Below are positions 1-8,312 of a stretch of DNA of 43,031 nt, in pieces. Every line of letters begins with the position of its first letter. Within the stretch, counting starts at the first letter, position 1. Source of the stretch: CAXSBR01 sp964236495 (GTDB taxonomy: Bacteria > Actinomycetota > Actinomycetes > Mycobacteriales > Jatrophihabitantaceae); the NCBI GenBank assembly GCA_964236495.1, contig CAXSBR010000025.1:1-43031 (forward strand). Direction: 5' to 3'. The notes below the pieces were generated by a model. The model saw only the letters and a list, made by a program, of their open reading frames with translations, was not told where the DNA came from and ran no database searches. The translations under genes and the position numbers were made by a program.

Positions 1-1017
1 ACGGCGGCAGCTGACCGCTACGACTCCATGACCTACCGCCGGTGCGGTCGCAGCGGCCTGCTGCTGCCCGTGCTGTCGATGGGACTGTGGCACAACTTCG
101 GCGACGACAAGCCGCTCGACGTGCAGCGGGCGATCCTGCTGCGCGCGTTCGATCTGGGCATCACCCACTTCGACCTGGCAAACAACTACGGACCGCCCTA
201 CGGCGCCGCGGAACGCAACTTCGGTACCCATCTGCGCTCGGATCTGGGGGTGTACCGCGACGAGCTGGTCATCTCCTCCAAGGCGGGCTGGGACATGTGG
301 CCCGGCCCGTACGGCGACCACGGTTCGCGCAAGTACCTCATCGCCTCTCTGGATCAGTCGCTGGCCAGGATGGGGCTGGACTACGTCGACATCTTCTACA
401 GCCACCGGCCCGACCCGGACACGCCGATCGAGGAGACCGTCGGCGCGCTGGTGAGCATCGTCGAGCAGGGCAAGGCGCTCTACGTCGGCATCTCGTCCTA
501 CTCCGCCGAACGCACCCGCGCGGCCGCAGATCTGTTGGAGGCAGCCGGCGTGCCGCTGCTGATTCACCAGCCGTCGTATTCGATGATCAACCGCTGGATC
601 GAGGACTCGTTGCTCGACACTCTGGGCGAGTTGGGCGTGGGCTGCATCGGTTTCACCGCGCTGGCTCAGGGCATGCTGACCAGCCGATACCTCGACGGCA
701 TTCCTGAGGACTCGCGTGCGGCAGCGGGCAAGTCGCTGGCGCCCGAGCTGCTCACCGAGCAGGCCCTCACTCAGATACGGGCACTCAACGACATCGCGCA
801 GGCCCGCGGACAGTCCCTCGCCCAGCTCGCGCTGGCGTGGGCGCTGCGTGACGAGCGGATGACCAGCCTCGTCATCGGCGCGTCGTCGGTGTCGCAGCTG
901 GAGGACAACGTCGCAGCGCTGCAGAACCTGGAGTTCACCGCCGACGAGCTGGTCGCCATCGATCAGCACGCGGTCGAGTCGGGGATCGACCTGTGGCGCG
1001 AGATGAGCCAGGCCTGA
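1..1017 (+). CDS. mgrA: Aldo/keto reductase, L-glyceraldehyde 3-phosphate reductase type (5' partial)
   Basis: NADPH-dependent reductase of the AKR14/YghZ type, acting on L-glyceraldehyde 3-phosphate, methylglyoxal and similar carbonyls in the cytoplasm. The sequence reads in the order of the YghZ family: YRRCGRSGLLLP, the LWHNFG box, the catalytic region HFDLANNYGPP (Asp and Tyr), KAGWDMWPGPYG, the DIFYSHRPD strand, LIHQPSYSM and the cofactor-binding VIGASS near the C-terminus. The first ATG is at 28, but the frame stays open to base 1 and encodes an ADRYDS segment that matches the usual residues before this point in the family. The true start therefore probably lies outside the window. The stop overlaps the start of the downstream glycosylase gene by 25 bases. 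Family assignment is firm; the physiological substrate is inferred. Confidence 0.9.
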   Translation, partial: TAAADRYDSMTYRRCGRSGLLLPVLSMGLWHNFGDDKPLDVQRAILLRAFDLGITHFDLANNYGPPYGAAERNFGTHLRSDLGVYRDELVISSKAGWDMWPGPYGDHGSRKYLIASLDQSLARMGLDYVDIFYSHRPDPDTPIEETVGALVSIVEQGKALYVGISSYSAERTRAAADLLEAAGVPLLIHQPSYSMINRWIEDSLLDTLGELGVGCIGFTALAQGMLTSRYLDGIPEDSRAAAGKSLAPELLTEQALTQIRALNDIAQARGQSLAQLALAWALRDERMTSLVIGASSVSQLEDNVAALQNLEFTADELVAIDQHAVESGIDLWREMSQA

Positions 1018-1763
1018 GCGCCGACGCGCCGGCGCTCGGGTCCACGCCGGGCCCGACGTCGACACCTGCGCGGGCGTCGGCAGCACCGCGTAGACAATCT
1101 CTGAGCGAGCTGATCGATCCGGGTTGGGCAGCGGCGTTGGCGCCGGTGGCCGCTGACGTCGCCCGGATGGGGGAGTTCCTGCGCACGGAGCTCGCCGCGG
1201 GCCGGTCGTACCTACCGGCCGGCGAAAACGTGCTGCGCGCCTTCACCCATCCTTTCACTGCCGTACGGGTGCTGATCGTCGGGCAGGATCCGTATCCAAC
1301 GCCCGGTCATGCCGTCGGCCTGTCGTTCTCGGCCTCGCCGGATACGTCGCCGGTGCCGCGCAGCTTGGCCAACATCTACGCCGAGTACAGCAAGGACCTG
1401 GATCTTCCGACGCCCGCGGGCGGGGATCTGACGCCGTGGGCCGAGCAGGGAGTGCTGTTACTCAACCGGGTGTTGACGGTGGCCCCGGGCGCTGCGGCGT
1501 CACATCGCGGCAAAGGGTGGGAGGCGGTGACCGAGCAGGCTATCCGCGCGCTGGTCCACCGAGGCGGGCCGCTGGTGGCTGTCCTGTGGGGCCGCGATGC
1601 GCGCAACCTGCGACCGCTGCTCGGCGACGTCGCGATCATCGAGTCGGCGCACCCGTCGCCGCTGTCGGCACGCAGCGGCTTCTTCGGCTCCCGACCGTTC
1701 AGCCGGGCCAACGAACTCCTGATCGCACAGGGAGCCCAGCCCGTCGACTGGCGACTGCCGTGA
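993..1763 (+). CDS. ung: Uracil-DNA glycosylase, family 1
   Basis: Removes uracil from DNA to start base excision repair. The active-site motif GQDPYP (residues 97-102, catalytic Asp), the LLLNRVLTV strand, the WGRDA segment and the DNA-intercalation loop HPSPLSA (His about residue 220) are all present and in order. The GTG at 993 is the only standard start in this frame before the conserved core. It gives 256 residues, about 30 more than usual, with a Pro/Ala/Ser-rich N-terminus. The gene starts inside the end of the reductase gene, and its stop overlaps the GTG of the next gene (GTGA), so all three may be co-transcribed. Confidence 0.95.
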   Translation: MARDEPGLSADAPALGSTPGPTSTPARASAAPRRQSLSELIDPGWAAALAPVAADVARMGEFLRTELAAGRSYLPAGENVLRAFTHPFTAVRVLIVGQDPYPTPGHAVGLSFSASPDTSPVPRSLANIYAEYSKDLDLPTPAGGDLTPWAEQGVLLLNRVLTVAPGAAASHRGKGWEAVTEQAIRALVHRGGPLVAVLWGRDARNLRPLLGDVAIIESAHPSPLSARSGFFGSRPFSRANELLIAQGAQPVDWRLP

Positions 1764-2194
1764 CGACCGTGCACGTCGCGACGACCGCCGACCTCGACGC
1801 CGTCGTTCTGTACGGGCTGCTGCGGTTGCGCGTCGAGGTGTTCGTGGTGGAGCAGGCCTGCGCCTACCCGGAGCTGGACGGGCGCGACCTGGAGCCGTTC
1901 ACCTTGCACTTGTGGACCGCCGATGCCGTCGGCCCCACTGCGTATCTGCGGCTGCTCGACGACGGCAAGAACGCCCAGATCGGTCGGGTGTGCACCCGGG
2001 TCGAAAGTCGGGGAACCGGGCTCGCGGCACGGCTCGTCGAGGAAGCGCTCGGCCTGTGCTCCGGCCGGGAGGTGGTGCTGGACGCGCAGAGCCCTCTGGC
2101 CGGCTGGTACGCCCGCTTCGACTTCGAGCCGGCCGGCCCGGAGTTCGTGGAGGACGGCATCGCACACACGCCGATGCGGCGGCTGGCCCGCTAG
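1760..2194 (+). CDS. GNAT family N-acetyltransferase, ElaA-like
   Basis: Small acetyl-CoA-dependent N-acetyltransferase of 144 residues, close to the usual ElaA length. The N-terminal LRLRVEVFVVEQ stretch followed by YPELDGRD is the ElaA signature. The motif A region that binds the pyrophosphate of acetyl-CoA is IGRVCTRVESRGTGLAARL, followed by VLDAQSPLAGWYARFDF. The start is the GTG that overlaps the ung stop as GTGA; longer readings of this frame lie inside ung and have no family similarity. The substrate is unknown. The final part PEFVEDGIAHTPMRR is typical of ElaA. Confidence 0.88.
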   Translation: MTTVHVATTADLDAVVLYGLLRLRVEVFVVEQACAYPELDGRDLEPFTLHLWTADAVGPTAYLRLLDDGKNAQIGRVCTRVESRGTGLAARLVEEALGLCSGREVVLDAQSPLAGWYARFDFEPAGPEFVEDGIAHTPMRRLAR

Positions 2195-2224
2195 AAGTAC
2201 GTCACTCGAAGAACCACCGGCGAC

Positions 2225-2902
2225 TTACCAGCCGCGGGCACGCCACTCGCCCAGGTGCGGGCGTTCGGCGCCCAGCGTGGTGTCCGCGCCGTGGCCCGGA
2301 TACACCCAGGTGTCGTCTGCAAGCTCGTCGAATACGCGCTGCTGCACGTCGTCGATCAGGCTGGCGAAGTCGGCCGCCGACCAGGTGCGGCCCACGCCGC
2401 CGGGGAACAGACTGTCACCGGTGAACAGGTGGGTTCGGCCGCCGGGTTCGTCGAAGCCCACCGCGACCGATCCCGGAGTATGGCCGCGCAGGGCGATGAT
2501 GCGCAGCGTCACTGCACCGACCTCGACGGTGTCGCCGTGCGCCAGCGGGCGGTCGACAGGCACCGGCAGCTCGGCAGCATCCGGTGCGCCGGCCAGCGTG
2601 GCGGCCCCGGTCGCGTCCACCACCGCGGCCAGCGCCGACCAGTGGTCGGGGTGCCGGTGGGTCGTCAGCACTTGTTGCACACCGGCACCCGCGCCGGCTT
2701 CGCCGCCGGCTGAGACCAGGTCGATCAACCGGTCCGCCTCCGCGGCGGCATCGATCAGCAGTGCCTGCCGGGTCTCGGTGCACCGCAGCAGGTAGGCGTT
2801 GTTGTTGGTCGGGCCGACGGCCAGCTTCGTGATCGTCATGCCGACCACGGTCCGGGTCTGCGCCGGGCCGCCGACCGCGACATCGCCGTCGTAGGAACTC
2901 AT
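2225..2902 (-). CDS. MBL-fold metallo-hydrolase (glyoxalase II-like)
   Basis: Metallo-beta-lactamase fold hydrolase of 225 residues. It carries the dinuclear metal motif THRHPDHW (HxHxDH), a later RGHTPGS histidine, the bridging Asp in FTGDSLFPGG and the C-terminal YPGHG histidine. This pattern fits the glyoxalase II/persulfide dioxygenase-like branch, but the substrate cannot be read from sequence. It begins one base after the stop of the upstream DUF4032 gene (TGA-A-ATG), so the two are very probably translated from one mRNA. Some of the first 21 residues may be non-native, because a second Met (GMTITKLAVGPTNNN) sits just before the conserved start of the fold. Confidence 0.88.
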   Translation of the reverse strand: MSSYDGDVAVGGPAQTRTVVGMTITKLAVGPTNNNAYLLRCTETRQALLIDAAAEADRLIDLVSAGGEAGAGAGVQQVLTTHRHPDHWSALAAVVDATGAATLAGAPDAAELPVPVDRPLAHGDTVEVGAVTLRIIALRGHTPGSVAVGFDEPGGRTHLFTGDSLFPGGVGRTWSAADFASLIDDVQQRVFDELADDTWVYPGHGADTTLGAERPHLGEWRARGW

Positions 2903-2903
2903 T

Positions 2904-4157
2904 TCACACCACCATCGGTAGTTCTTCGGTGGGCACGTCGGTGAGGACGTGCACCTTGGCGTCGGGCAGCTGCGACAACACGGTGTCGACGTAGTCCTGC
3001 AGCGCCGCCTTGCGACCGACGTCGCGGCCTCGCGCCTCGGACAGAAACCAGCGATGTTCCAAGATCTCGTGATACAGCTCCGCGTCCGGCAGCTTCGCGC
3101 GCAGCGCCGGTGGCAGCTGGGACAGCACGCCGTAGAACTTCTCGTCCAGCCATCGGCGGGCGGCCAGGTCCTCGGGCACTTCCCGGCCCAAGCCTTCGGA
3201 CCACTTCGCCCGAAAGCGGGCCAGATCGGCCAGCAGATGACGGGCCTGGTTGGGCTGAACCTGTAGGCCGGTCAGCGCGAAGACCCGCCGCTGGTGGTGT
3301 CCAGGCTCGACGACGTGCGTTGCCAGCCGCAGCTTGCGGCCGCCGTCCTCGGCGTGGATCTCCATCTCCGAGACGTCGAACCCCAGCGCATTGAGCCGGC
3401 GGATGCGCTGGTCGATCAAGTAGCTCTCCTTGATGCCGACGACGGAGTCGCTGCGCAACTCGTTCCACAGGCCCTCGTAGCGCGGAATCAGCTCGTTCGC
3501 GGTCTCGATCGGGTCGATGTCGTCGGACAGCCACCCCGCCGCTTCCAGGTCGAACAGCTCACCGGCGATGTTCTCCGTCGCGATGGTCAAATCGTAGTTG
3601 CGCTGACCGTCGGTGAGCGTGGCGTGGATCTCGCCGGTTTCGGCGTCGACCAGGTATGCGGCCAGCTCGCCGGCATCACGACGAAACAGTGTGTTAGACA
3701 GTGAACAGTCGCCCCAGTAGAAGCCGGCCAGGTGCAGCCGCACGAACAGCTGCGCCAGCGCGTCCAGCAGATTCGCGCGTAGATGAGGCAGCGAGCGGCC
3801 GGTGAACAGCGACCGGTAGGGCAGCGAGAACGCCAGATGCTTGGTGATCAGCAGCGCGCCCAGTTCCTCGCCCTCGTCGCCGTAGCGGTCGATGACCGTG
3901 CCGAACGCGTCCACCACCGGCACCGAGTGGGCGGCCAGATCGCGCAGGAGCTGGTGTTCGCGCACGACGTAACGCTCGGAGGCTTCCTTGATAGCGAAGA
4001 TCTGGTCGTGCGCGCGGACGAAGCGCACGACGTGGCGGGAGATGCCGCGCGGAACCTGCACGATGCGGGGGTCGTCCCACTCCGCCAGCGGCCGATCCAG
4101 CGGCAGGTCGAGCAGCTCGGTGGCCACTGCGAGCGTCGTCAGCGTGTAGTCGCTCAT
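2904..4157 (-). CDS. DUF4032 domain protein with kinase-like core
   Basis: Protein of 417 residues of the actinobacterial DUF4032 family, function not established. The N-terminal half resembles the phosphotransferase/protein kinase fold. There is an IFAIKEASERYVVREHQLL segment (possible ATP-binding Lys and Glu). The loop YWGDCSLSNTLF, at about residues 147-158, has the D-x4-N arrangement of a catalytic loop. LVDAETGE near residue 170 could supply the metal-binding Asp. The C-terminal half is the family-specific region. The ATG at 4157 was chosen because it follows a GAGGG ribosome site at five bases and begins with MSDYTLTTLAV, whereas a longer frame reads into the divergent proS promoter. 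It is divergent from proS and coupled to the MBL hydrolase gene. Confidence 0.85.
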   Translation of the reverse strand: MSDYTLTTLAVATELLDLPLDRPLAEWDDPRIVQVPRGISRHVVRFVRAHDQIFAIKEASERYVVREHQLLRDLAAHSVPVVDAFGTVIDRYGDEGEELGALLITKHLAFSLPYRSLFTGRSLPHLRANLLDALAQLFVRLHLAGFYWGDCSLSNTLFRRDAGELAAYLVDAETGEIHATLTDGQRNYDLTIATENIAGELFDLEAAGWLSDDIDPIETANELIPRYEGLWNELRSDSVVGIKESYLIDQRIRRLNALGFDVSEMEIHAEDGGRKLRLATHVVEPGHHQRRVFALTGLQVQPNQARHLLADLARFRAKWSEGLGREVPEDLAARRWLDEKFYGVLSQLPPALRAKLPDAELYHEILEHRWFLSEARGRDVGRKAALQDYVDTVLSQLPDAKVHVLTDVPTEELPMVV

Positions 4158-4250
4158 AGATGCCCTCGGAATCGCTTCATTGCCAAGCAAGCCTACGTCG
4201 GCGGTGCAGCTGGACCGCTGGCGCTCACAGCCCGAAATCCGCACAGCCTC

Positions 4251-4256
4251 TAACCT
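4251..4256 (+). promoter_or_regulatory. Candidate -10 box for leaderless proS
   Basis: TAACCT matches the actinobacterial TANNNT -10 consensus and ends six bases before the GTG at 4263. That spacing would place the transcription start on the start codon. There is no Shine-Dalgarno sequence ahead of proS, which agrees with a leaderless message. No good -35 hexamer is visible. Confidence 0.45.
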
Positions 4257-4262
4257 GGTGCG

Positions 4263-6005
4263 GTGCTCCGAATGTCGACCCTCTTCCTCCGTACCCTGCG
4301 CGACGACCCCGCCGATGCCGAGGTTGCGAGCCACAAGCTGCTCGTGCGCGGGGGATACGTGCGCCGCGTTGCTCCGGGCATCTACTCGTGGCTACCACTC
4401 GGGCTTGCCGTCCAGGCCAATGTCGAACGGATCGTTCGCGAGGAGATGGCCTCGATCGGCGGCCAGGAGGTGCACTTCCCGGCGTTGATCCCGCGCGAGA
4501 TCTTCGAAGCCAGCGGCCGCTGGACTGACTACGGCGACCTGCTGTTCCGCCTCGAGGACCGCCGCAAGGCCCCCTACCTGCTCGGGCCCACGCACGAGGA
4601 GCTGTTCACGCTGCTGGTCAAGGGCGAGTACTCCTCCTACAAGGACTACCCGGTTGTGCTGTACCAGATCCAGACGAAGTACCGCGACGAGGCCCGGCCC
4701 CGCGCGGGCATCCTGCGTGGGCGCGAGTTCGTCATGAAGGACTCCTACAGCTTCGACCTCACCGACGACGGCCTCGCCGCGGCCTACCAGGCGCACCGCG
4801 AGGCCTATGAGCGGATCTTTACCCGGCTCGGCTTCGACTACCGGATCGTGTTCGCCATGTCCGGCGCGATGGGTGGATCGGCGTCGGAGGAGTTCCTGGC
4901 GCCCACGCCCGCCGGCGAGGACACCTTCATCCAGTGCACGAACTGCGACTACGCGGCCAACGTGGAGGCGGCCGCGATCGCCGCGCCCGATGTGCAGACC
5001 GGCTCCCACCCTCCGCAGCAAGTGCTGGACACGCCGGGAACACCGACGATTGCCACGCTCGTCGACCGGCTCAATGAGCTGGATCTGGGCCGCAGCTTCA
5101 CCGCGGCAGACACGCTGAAGAACGTCGTCGTCAAGACCAAGGCGCCTGGAGCGGACTGGAAGCTGCTGGTGATCGGCGTTCCCGGGGACCGCGAGGTCGA
5201 TCTCAAGCGGATCGCCGGCCAGCTGGAACCGGTCGAGGTCGCCCCCGCCGACGCCGAGGACCTCGCCGCCGCGCCGGCCCTGGTCAAGGGCTACATCGGC
5301 CCGCAGAACCTTGCCGCCGAGGAGATCCGCTACCTGGTCGACCCGATGGTCGTGGAGGGCTCCGCGTGGGTCACCGGTGCCAACGAGCAGGATCGGCACG
5401 CGGCGTTCGTGATGCGGGGCCGCGACTTCACCCCCGAGGGCGAGATCGGCGCGGTCGAGATCCGCGATGGCGACCGCTGCGTGCGGTGCGGATCGCCGTT
5501 GCGCATTGCCCGCGGCATCGAGTTGGGTCACGTCTTTCAACTGGGCCGCAAGTTCGCCGACGCGTTCGGATTGACGGCGTTGGGGCCGGACGGCAAGCCC
5601 GCGGTGGTGACGATGGGCTCGTACGGGATCGGCATCACCCGGGCCGTCGCCGCGCTGGCAGAGCAGACCCACGACGACAAGGGCCTGTGCTGGCCGGTCG
5701 GGATCGGACCGGCCGACGTACACATCCTGGCCACCGGCAAGAACGACGAGGTGTTCGAGGCGGCCAACGCGCTGGCCGACGTGCTGGAGGCAGCCGGACA
5801 GCGGGTGCTCTACGACGATCGCCGCGGCGTGTCTCCGGGGGTCAAGTTCAAGGACAGCGAGCTGATCGGGGTTCCGTTCACGGTGATCGTCGGCAAGGGA
5901 CTGGCCGACGGTCAGGTCGAGCTGCGCAACCGGCGCACGGGAGAAGTCGAAACCGTAGCGGTGACCGAAGCGTCGACGGCGGTCCTTGCCGCGCTGGGCC
6001 TTTGA
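4263..6005 (+). CDS. proS: Prolyl-tRNA synthetase, bacterial type
   Basis: Charges tRNA-Pro. The protein has 580 residues, the normal length for the bacterial type with an editing insertion. The N-terminus STLFLRTLRDDPADAEVASH and the class II motif 2 region QIQTKYRDEARPRAGILRGR are intact. So are the MKDSYSF segment, SGAMGGSASEEF, a central INS editing domain (about residues 230-390), motif 3 (GSYGIGITRAVAAL) and the C-terminal anticodon domain with GVKFKDSELIGVPF. The GTG is supported by the TAACCT box six bases upstream; an ATG three codons later (4272) is the alternative. The stop overlaps the TTG of the next gene. Confidence 0.97.
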   Translation: MLRMSTLFLRTLRDDPADAEVASHKLLVRGGYVRRVAPGIYSWLPLGLAVQANVERIVREEMASIGGQEVHFPALIPREIFEASGRWTDYGDLLFRLEDRRKAPYLLGPTHEELFTLLVKGEYSSYKDYPVVLYQIQTKYRDEARPRAGILRGREFVMKDSYSFDLTDDGLAAAYQAHREAYERIFTRLGFDYRIVFAMSGAMGGSASEEFLAPTPAGEDTFIQCTNCDYAANVEAAAIAAPDVQTGSHPPQQVLDTPGTPTIATLVDRLNELDLGRSFTAADTLKNVVVKTKAPGADWKLLVIGVPGDREVDLKRIAGQLEPVEVAPADAEDLAAAPALVKGYIGPQNLAAEEIRYLVDPMVVEGSAWVTGANEQDRHAAFVMRGRDFTPEGEIGAVEIRDGDRCVRCGSPLRIARGIELGHVFQLGRKFADAFGLTALGPDGKPAVVTMGSYGIGITRAVAALAEQTHDDKGLCWPVGIGPADVHILATGKNDEVFEAANALADVLEAAGQRVLYDDRRGVSPGVKFKDSELIGVPFTVIVGKGLADGQVELRNRRTGEVETVAVTEASTAVLAALGL

Positions 6006-7966
6006 CACCGCAGACCGCCCCCTACGGCAGCTGGGTCTCACCGATCCGGGCCGAGGATCTGGTGGCCACCAGCCATCCAGTGTCGGACGGGCGTTTCGTC
6101 GACGACGAAGTCTGGTGGACCGAGCAGCGGCCGGACGAGGGTGGCCGATACGCGGTGCGTCGGCTCGGCCCGGACGGCAAGCCTGTCGACGTCCTGCCCG
6201 CGCCGTGGAACGCACGCACCCGCGTCCACGAGTACGGCGGCGGCGCGTGGACGGTCACCGGCGACGGCGGGCTCATCTTCGCGCACTTCGACGACCAGCG
6301 TCTGTACCGCTTGGACGCCGCTGCAGGCAGTGAACCGGTGGCCATTACTCCGCCGTCGACAGGACCTTCGGCCGAGCGCTACGGCGAGCTCCAGATGCTC
6401 CGCGCGGGCGAGGTCTGGTGCGTGCGCGAACGCCACGCCGACGACGGCACAGTCGTCCGCGACCTCGCCGCCGTTCCCGTCGATGGCTCCGCGGTGGACG
6501 ATCCTGACGCCATCCGCTCCGTTGTCGCCGGGTCGCAGTTCCTGGCCGGCGCACGGCTCTCGCCCGACGGCCGGACGCTTGCCTGGATCGCGTGGGACCA
6601 CCCGCAGATGCCGTGGGACGGCACCGAACTGCGCGTCGCGGAGCTGGTGGAGGGCCGCTGCGAGAACTGGGCGGCGCTCGCAGGATCGGCCACCGAGTCT
6701 GTGCTGCAGCCCGAATGGATCGACGACGAGACCCTGTGGGCGCTCAGCGACCGCAGCGGCTACTGGAACCTCTATCGCGTTTCCCTCGGTGCGAGGCCTG
6801 CGTCGGTCGTCCCCGTCGCTCCGGTGAAAGCCGATATCGGCGGGCCTTTGTGGACGTTGGGCGCGGCGTATTACCGCCCGCTCCAGGACGGACGGGTGCT
6901 GACGGTGCGCGCGTCGGGCACCGACACCGTCGCACTGCTCGATCCGGTGACCAGCCGATACGACGACCTGGACCTTGGCGACTCCACGTCGGTGTCGCTG
7001 GGTTCGGTGCGCGGGAGCACCGTCGTCGTGATGACCGGTGGCGCTCGGACGCCGGCGGGCGTGCGCCTGCTCGACTTGGGCACTGCCGCGCTGCGCGACG
7101 TGCGGCTTGCTGCCGATGACCTGCCTGCGCCTGCGTACCTACCTGGTGCTGAGATCAGGACTTTTCCGGGGCAGGACGGCCGCGACGTCCATGCTGTCGT
7201 GTACCGCCCACGTAACGCCGATTTCGAGGCGCCGGCCGGCGAGCTGCCGCCGTTCGTGGCGCTCGTGCACGGCGGCCCGACGGCGCATGCCGCACCCGCG
7301 TTGTCGGCCGCGACCGCCTTCTTCACCAGCCGCGGCATCGGCGTCGTCGACGTCAATTACGGCGGCTCGACGGGCTACGGACGTGCCTACCGCGAACGCC
7401 TGCGCGGCCAGTGGGGGATCGTCGACGTGCAGGACACAGTGTCGGTGGTGCGCGGCCTCGCGGACGCCGGCATTGCCGACGCTGGCCGCCTGGCCATTCG
7501 GGGCGGCTCGGCCGGCGGCTGGACGGTCCTCAGCGCCCTGACCGGCACCGATGTCTTCGCGTGCGGGGTGTCGCTGTACGGCGTTGCCGAGCTGGTGCAG
7601 TTCGCCGCGGAGACCCACGATTTCGAGTCCCGCTACCTCGACGGCCTGATCGGTCCACTGCCCCAGGCGCGCGACCTCTACGACAGCCGGGCACCCCTCA
7701 ACCACGTCGACGAACTGTCCTGTCCGGTACTGCTGCTGCAGGGGTTGGATGACCCGATCGTGCCGCCCGCCCAGGCGGAGCGGTTCGTCGCTGCCCTCGT
7801 GGCCAACGGGCTTCCGCACGCCTACCGCGCCTACGAGGGCGAGTCCCACGGCTTCCGCAAGCGGGAGACGATCATCGACGCCTACAGCAGCGAGCTGTCG
7901 TTCTACGGGCAGATCCTCGGCTTCGAGACGCCCGGCATGGCACCGATCGAGTTGTGGCGCGCCTAG
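6002..7966 (+). CDS. S9 family peptidase (prolyl oligopeptidase / acylaminoacyl-peptidase type)
   Basis: Serine peptidase of 654 residues. An N-terminal seven-bladed propeller-like region is rich in WxxDG and LSPDGRTLAW-type strands. It is followed by a C-terminal alpha/beta hydrolase domain. The catalytic triad is visible: nucleophile Ser about residue 503 in GGSAGGW, Asp in LQGLDDPIVPP (about 583) and His in EGESHGF (about 616). YGGSTGYGRAYRE is the oxyanion region typical of the S9C branch. The start is taken as the TTG that overlaps the proS stop (TTGA), giving MTPQTAPYGSWVSPI, which matches the family N-terminus. Upstream readings of this frame lie inside proS. Probably cytoplasmic, cleaving short peptides; the exact specificity is unknown. 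Confidence 0.9.
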   Translation: MTPQTAPYGSWVSPIRAEDLVATSHPVSDGRFVDDEVWWTEQRPDEGGRYAVRRLGPDGKPVDVLPAPWNARTRVHEYGGGAWTVTGDGGLIFAHFDDQRLYRLDAAAGSEPVAITPPSTGPSAERYGELQMLRAGEVWCVRERHADDGTVVRDLAAVPVDGSAVDDPDAIRSVVAGSQFLAGARLSPDGRTLAWIAWDHPQMPWDGTELRVAELVEGRCENWAALAGSATESVLQPEWIDDETLWALSDRSGYWNLYRVSLGARPASVVPVAPVKADIGGPLWTLGAAYYRPLQDGRVLTVRASGTDTVALLDPVTSRYDDLDLGDSTSVSLGSVRGSTVVVMTGGARTPAGVRLLDLGTAALRDVRLAADDLPAPAYLPGAEIRTFPGQDGRDVHAVVYRPRNADFEAPAGELPPFVALVHGGPTAHAAPALSAATAFFTSRGIGVVDVNYGGSTGYGRAYRERLRGQWGIVDVQDTVSVVRGLADAGIADAGRLAIRGGSAGGWTVLSALTGTDVFACGVSLYGVAELVQFAAETHDFESRYLDGLIGPLPQARDLYDSRAPLNHVDELSCPVLLLQGLDDPIVPPAQAERFVAALVANGLPHAYRAYEGESHGFRKRETIIDAYSSELSFYGQILGFETPGMAPIELWRA

Positions 7967-7969
7967 CTG

Positions 7970-8309
7970 ATCTTTTGCCGGGCGAAGCGCTGCCCGGGAG
8001 GGCCGAGGCAACGACACGCGGGAAGGTCTGAGCGTGTCTTTGCCGGGCGAAGCGCCGCCCGGGAGGGCCAAGGCAACGACGCGCGGGGGGATCTGAGCGT
8101 GTCTTCGCCGGGCGAAGCGCTGCCCGGGAGGGCCGAGGCGAAGACACGCGGGAGNNNNNNNNNNNNNNNNNNNNNNNNNNNNNNNNNNNNNNNNNNNNNN
8201 NNNNNNNNNNNNNNNNNNNNNNNNNNNNNNNNNNNNNNNNNNNNNNNNNNNNNNTGTCTTCGCCGGGCGAAGCGCTGCCCGGGAGGGCCGAGGCGAAGAC
8301 ACGCGGGAG
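7970..8309. repeat. Tandem hairpin repeat filling the gap between the peptidase gene and uvrA
   Basis: At least four copies of one element occupy the whole intergenic space. Copies begin at 7970, 8035 and 8100 with an exact 65-base period, and at 8255 after an N gap. The 55 bases at 8100-8154 and 8255-8309 are identical. In these copies the arms TGTCTTCGCC and GGCGAAGACA are perfect inverted repeats. They enclose a second stem, CCGGGC with GCCCGG. In the first two copies the outer stem changes to TTTGCC with GGCAAC, so a C-to-T on one side is matched by G-to-A on the other. This suggests selection for a folded structure, as in REP/BIME-like elements. I did not see the element elsewhere in the window. 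Confidence 0.9.
8155..8254. other. Assembly gap of 100 N inside the tandem repeat
   Basis: Exactly 100 N, the conventional length for a gap of unknown size. Both flanks carry the same 55-base repeat copy, so the assembler probably failed on additional identical copies. The real amount of missing sequence is unknown and could be a longer array or an insertion. Confidence 0.95.
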
Positions 8310-8312
8310 TGA

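Noticed and set aside
4392..6215. Long open frame of 607 codons antisense to proS
   Set aside because: It mirrors proS codon structure in a GC-rich genome, has an arginine- and proline-biased composition and no recognisable family motif. Similar long antisense frames occur opposite uvrA (9597-11198) and ctaB (33660-35024).
7970..8309. CRISPR array
   Set aside because: The repeated unit is contiguous with no unique spacers, units diverge from one another, and no cas genes are nearby.
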